Positions 6,290 through 7,481 of a stretch of 7,481 nt of DNA are shown here, one piece after another (within the stretch, counting starts at the first letter, position 1; the number at the start of each line of letters is the position of its first letter). Origin of the DNA: an uncultured Bacteroides sp. (GTDB lineage: Bacteria > Bacteroidota > Bacteroidia > Bacteroidales > Bacteroidaceae); NCBI GenBank assembly GCA_900551645.1, contig URWP01000133.1:1-7481 (forward strand), written 5' to 3'. The notes beneath the pieces were generated by a model. The model saw only the letters and a program-made list of their open reading frames with translations, was not told the origin of the DNA and did no database searches. The position numbers and the translations under genes were made by a program.

Positions 6290-6482
6290 AACAGGAAACG
6301 GACTCATTCCGTCACCGCATATAAGCAATATAGAACGGCTAGCCGCATTTCATAAGGCATGTAAGAAGCCAAGTCGCATATTCTTATCAGTAGATGAATA
6401 CCAGGAAAGTGTAGTGGATATCTTTATGAAGTATGCCGTCCACAAAAGTCGCGTTACATTAAGTTTAAAATGTTTCGACTGA
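6279..6482 (+). pseudogene. Open frame without start codon, possible gene remnant
   Basis: In the +1 phase relative to the 165-residue gene, a frame is open for 67 codons from just after a TGA at 6276-6278 to the TGA at 6480-6482. Its translation looks protein-like, for example ERLAAFHKACKKPSRIFLSV (codons 6333-6392) followed by DEYQESVVDIFMKYAVHK. The only ATG is late (6426), and no GTG or TTG lies near the beginning, so it cannot be an intact gene by itself. It could be the frameshifted tail of the upstream gene, a remnant of a separate gene, or a chance open frame. The stretch SRIFLSVDEYQESVVDIFMK loosely resembles KSIFCLLDNKEVLHEAEKLF of the upstream protein, but this is weak. Confidence 0.3.
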
Positions 6483-6643
6483 TTAATTATCGGGCGGAAA
6501 ACGTCAAGAAGGAACTCCAGCACAAAGGATTTCTCATGCTTGTAAGAGCAAGCAGTTTCGGCCTGATCAAAAGGATGCTTGAGAAACCGTTTCTACGCTT
6601 CCTCATTCCGAACATACTCCGTTGCCTGTTCGGCAGCCATTGA
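6470..6643 (+). CDS. Small ORF, 57 residues, doubtful
   Basis: An ATG at 6470, inside AAAATG, overlaps the end of the preceding open frame by 13 bases and opens a 57-codon frame ending at the TGA at 6641-6643. The product is basic with many hydrophobic residues (MFRLINYRAENVKKEL at the start, then GFLMLVRASSFGLIK). It overlaps the last 51 bases of the convergent RecD2 gene, which is unusual for a real gene. It may be part of the same decayed gene as the 6279-6482 frame, with the phase change at the A-run 6467-6470, or may be chance. Confidence 0.25.
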   Translation: MFRLINYRAENVKKELQHKGFLMLVRASSFGLIKRMLEKPFLRFLIPNILRCLFGSH

Positions 6644-7481
6644 CGATTCATCTTCAACGGTCTGGTATGGCATAACCATACGGCCCGGCTGCTGTGTCGG
6701 ATTCTGTAGTTCACCGCGCAGACGTTCCTTCAGTTTGGTATTGCGCTTGTTCACCGTAAGGTTACGGATGGCATAGGCCAAAGCTTTGGATTGACCTATC
6801 AGCACACAGATCTTCTTCGCCCGGGTAATGCCTGTATAGATAAGATTGCGCTGGAGCATCACGAAATGCGTCATCAACACGGGAATCACCACAATGGGAT
6901 ATTCAGAACCTTGCGATTTATGAATGGTAGTGGCGTATGCCAAAGTCACCTCATCCAGTTCTGAAGCCTCATACTCTACCAGACTATCGTCGAAACGGAT
7001 GCAAAGCGTACGGTCTTCCATATTGACCTTTTCAATGATGCCGATGTCACCGTTGAATACATTCTTGTCATAATTGTTGCGAATCTGCATCACCCGGTCG
7101 CCTAACCTGTAGTTGATTCCGCCCCGGCTGATTCCCAGGGTGGAAGTGTTGAGTGCCTGCTGGAGAAGCATGTTCAGATTCCCCGCCCCCACCACACTCC
7201 GTTGCATAGGCGTGAGTACTTGTATATTGTTCAACGGCTGGTTGTACGCCTTGGGCAGCCGGTGCTTCACAAGCTTCACAATCTCCTCGGCCACCTGTTC
7301 AGGGTCATCCTTTCTGATGAAAAAGAAGTCAGTATCCTTACCATTGCTGGTATCGGGGTAACGCCCCTGGTTGATGGCATGGGCACTCATCACAATACGG
7401 CTGCTCTGAGCCTGGCGGAAGATACGGGTGAGACGAATGACAGGTACCTGCCCGGAGTCGATGGTGTCTCTCAGCACATTG
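6593..7481 (-). CDS. recD2: RecD2-like ATP-dependent DNA helicase, C-terminal part
   Basis: This is the C-terminal portion (about 295 residues) of a superfamily 1B helicase of the RecD2/YrrC type; the 5' end lies beyond the right edge. These proteins are 5'-3' DNA helicases involved in repair and replication-fork processing and are usually over 700 residues. Counting from the GTG at 7475-7477, VIRLTRIFRQAQ (13-24) is helicase motif IV-like. LTPMQRSVVGAGNLN (88-102) and NNYDKNVFNGDIGII (134-148) are typical of the UvrD_C_2/RecD region. YATTIHKSQGSE (181-192) is motif V, and YTGITRAK (214-221), with the arginine-finger region, is motif VI. The Walker motifs lie outside the window. The frame continues upstream of the GTG through an AAT codon to the edge, so the GTG is not the true start. 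The tail after about residue 245 is polar and probably disordered. The gene ends with a TAG at 6593-6595 and converges on the + strand genes, and no clear terminator lies between them. Confidence 0.93.
   Translation of the reverse strand, partial: NVLRDTIDSGQVPVIRLTRIFRQAQSSRIVMSAHAINQGRYPDTSNGKDTDFFFIRKDDPEQVAEEIVKLVKHRLPKAYNQPLNNIQVLTPMQRSVVGAGNLNMLLQQALNTSTLGISRGGINYRLGDRVMQIRNNYDKNVFNGDIGIIEKVNMEDRTLCIRFDDSLVEYEASELDEVTLAYATTIHKSQGSEYPIVVIPVLMTHFVMLQRNLIYTGITRAKKICVLIGQSKALAYAIRNLTVNKRNTKLKERLRGELQNPTQQPGRMVMPYQTVEDESSMAAEQATEYVRNEEA

Noticed and set aside
6298..6312. ACGGA/TCCGT hairpin after the 165-residue gene as a terminator
   Set aside because: The stem is only 5 bp and is not followed by a T-run.
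6487..6714. 75-residue frame on the - strand overlapping the end of the RecD2 gene
   Set aside because: It is a shadow of RecD2 coding sequence in another frame and has no independent support.

Overview
The window looks like chromosomal DNA of a Bacteroidales bacterium (Bacteroides, Phocaeicola or a close relative). Three intergenic sites match the Bacteroidota sigma factor -7 consensus TAnnTTTG. Most starts lack a Shine-Dalgarno sequence. A RecD2-type helicase of the kind common in this group lies at the right end. No taxonomic marker gene is present, so the genus is not fixed.

Left end (1-856, + strand): the 3' part of a metallo-beta-lactamase-fold hydrolase (COG2220/UlaG-like) is followed after 19 bases by a complete MutT-like Nudix hydrolase. 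These two look like the end of a housekeeping operon.

Centre (878-3758, + strand): a complete type II restriction-modification module. A TATCTTTG promoter element precedes a 491-residue restriction endonuclease of the Sau3AI/MutH type. Two bases after its stop starts a 456-residue DNA cytosine-5 methyltransferase with all main motifs. By family, the pair should recognise GATC, with the methylase protecting the cytosine. GATC is very rare here: I find 5 sites in 7481 bases against roughly 29 expected, and only one in the first 4.9 kb. The methylase has a 50-residue N-terminal extension carrying QLSLF, a textbook match to the sliding-clamp-binding pentapeptide. This raises the possibility that it acts at the replication fork.

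Gap (3759-4621): an AT-rich, gene-poor stretch of about 860 bases. It holds a hairpin just after the methylase and three copies of GTCAAAC spaced exactly 22 bases apart.

Right centre (4622-6643): a promoter and a secreted SH3b-domain protein, followed by a strong 14-bp inverted-repeat terminator. Then comes a second promoter-like site with a long leader and a 165-residue cysteine-rich protein that I do not recognise. After it are two overlapping short open frames that may be remnants of a broken gene.

Right end (6593-7481, - strand): the C-terminal third or so of a RecD2-like helicase, whose 5' end lies outside the window. It converges on the genes to its left.

The restriction and methylation genes clearly work together. 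I see no evidence that the SH3b protein or the 165-residue protein belongs to the same system.
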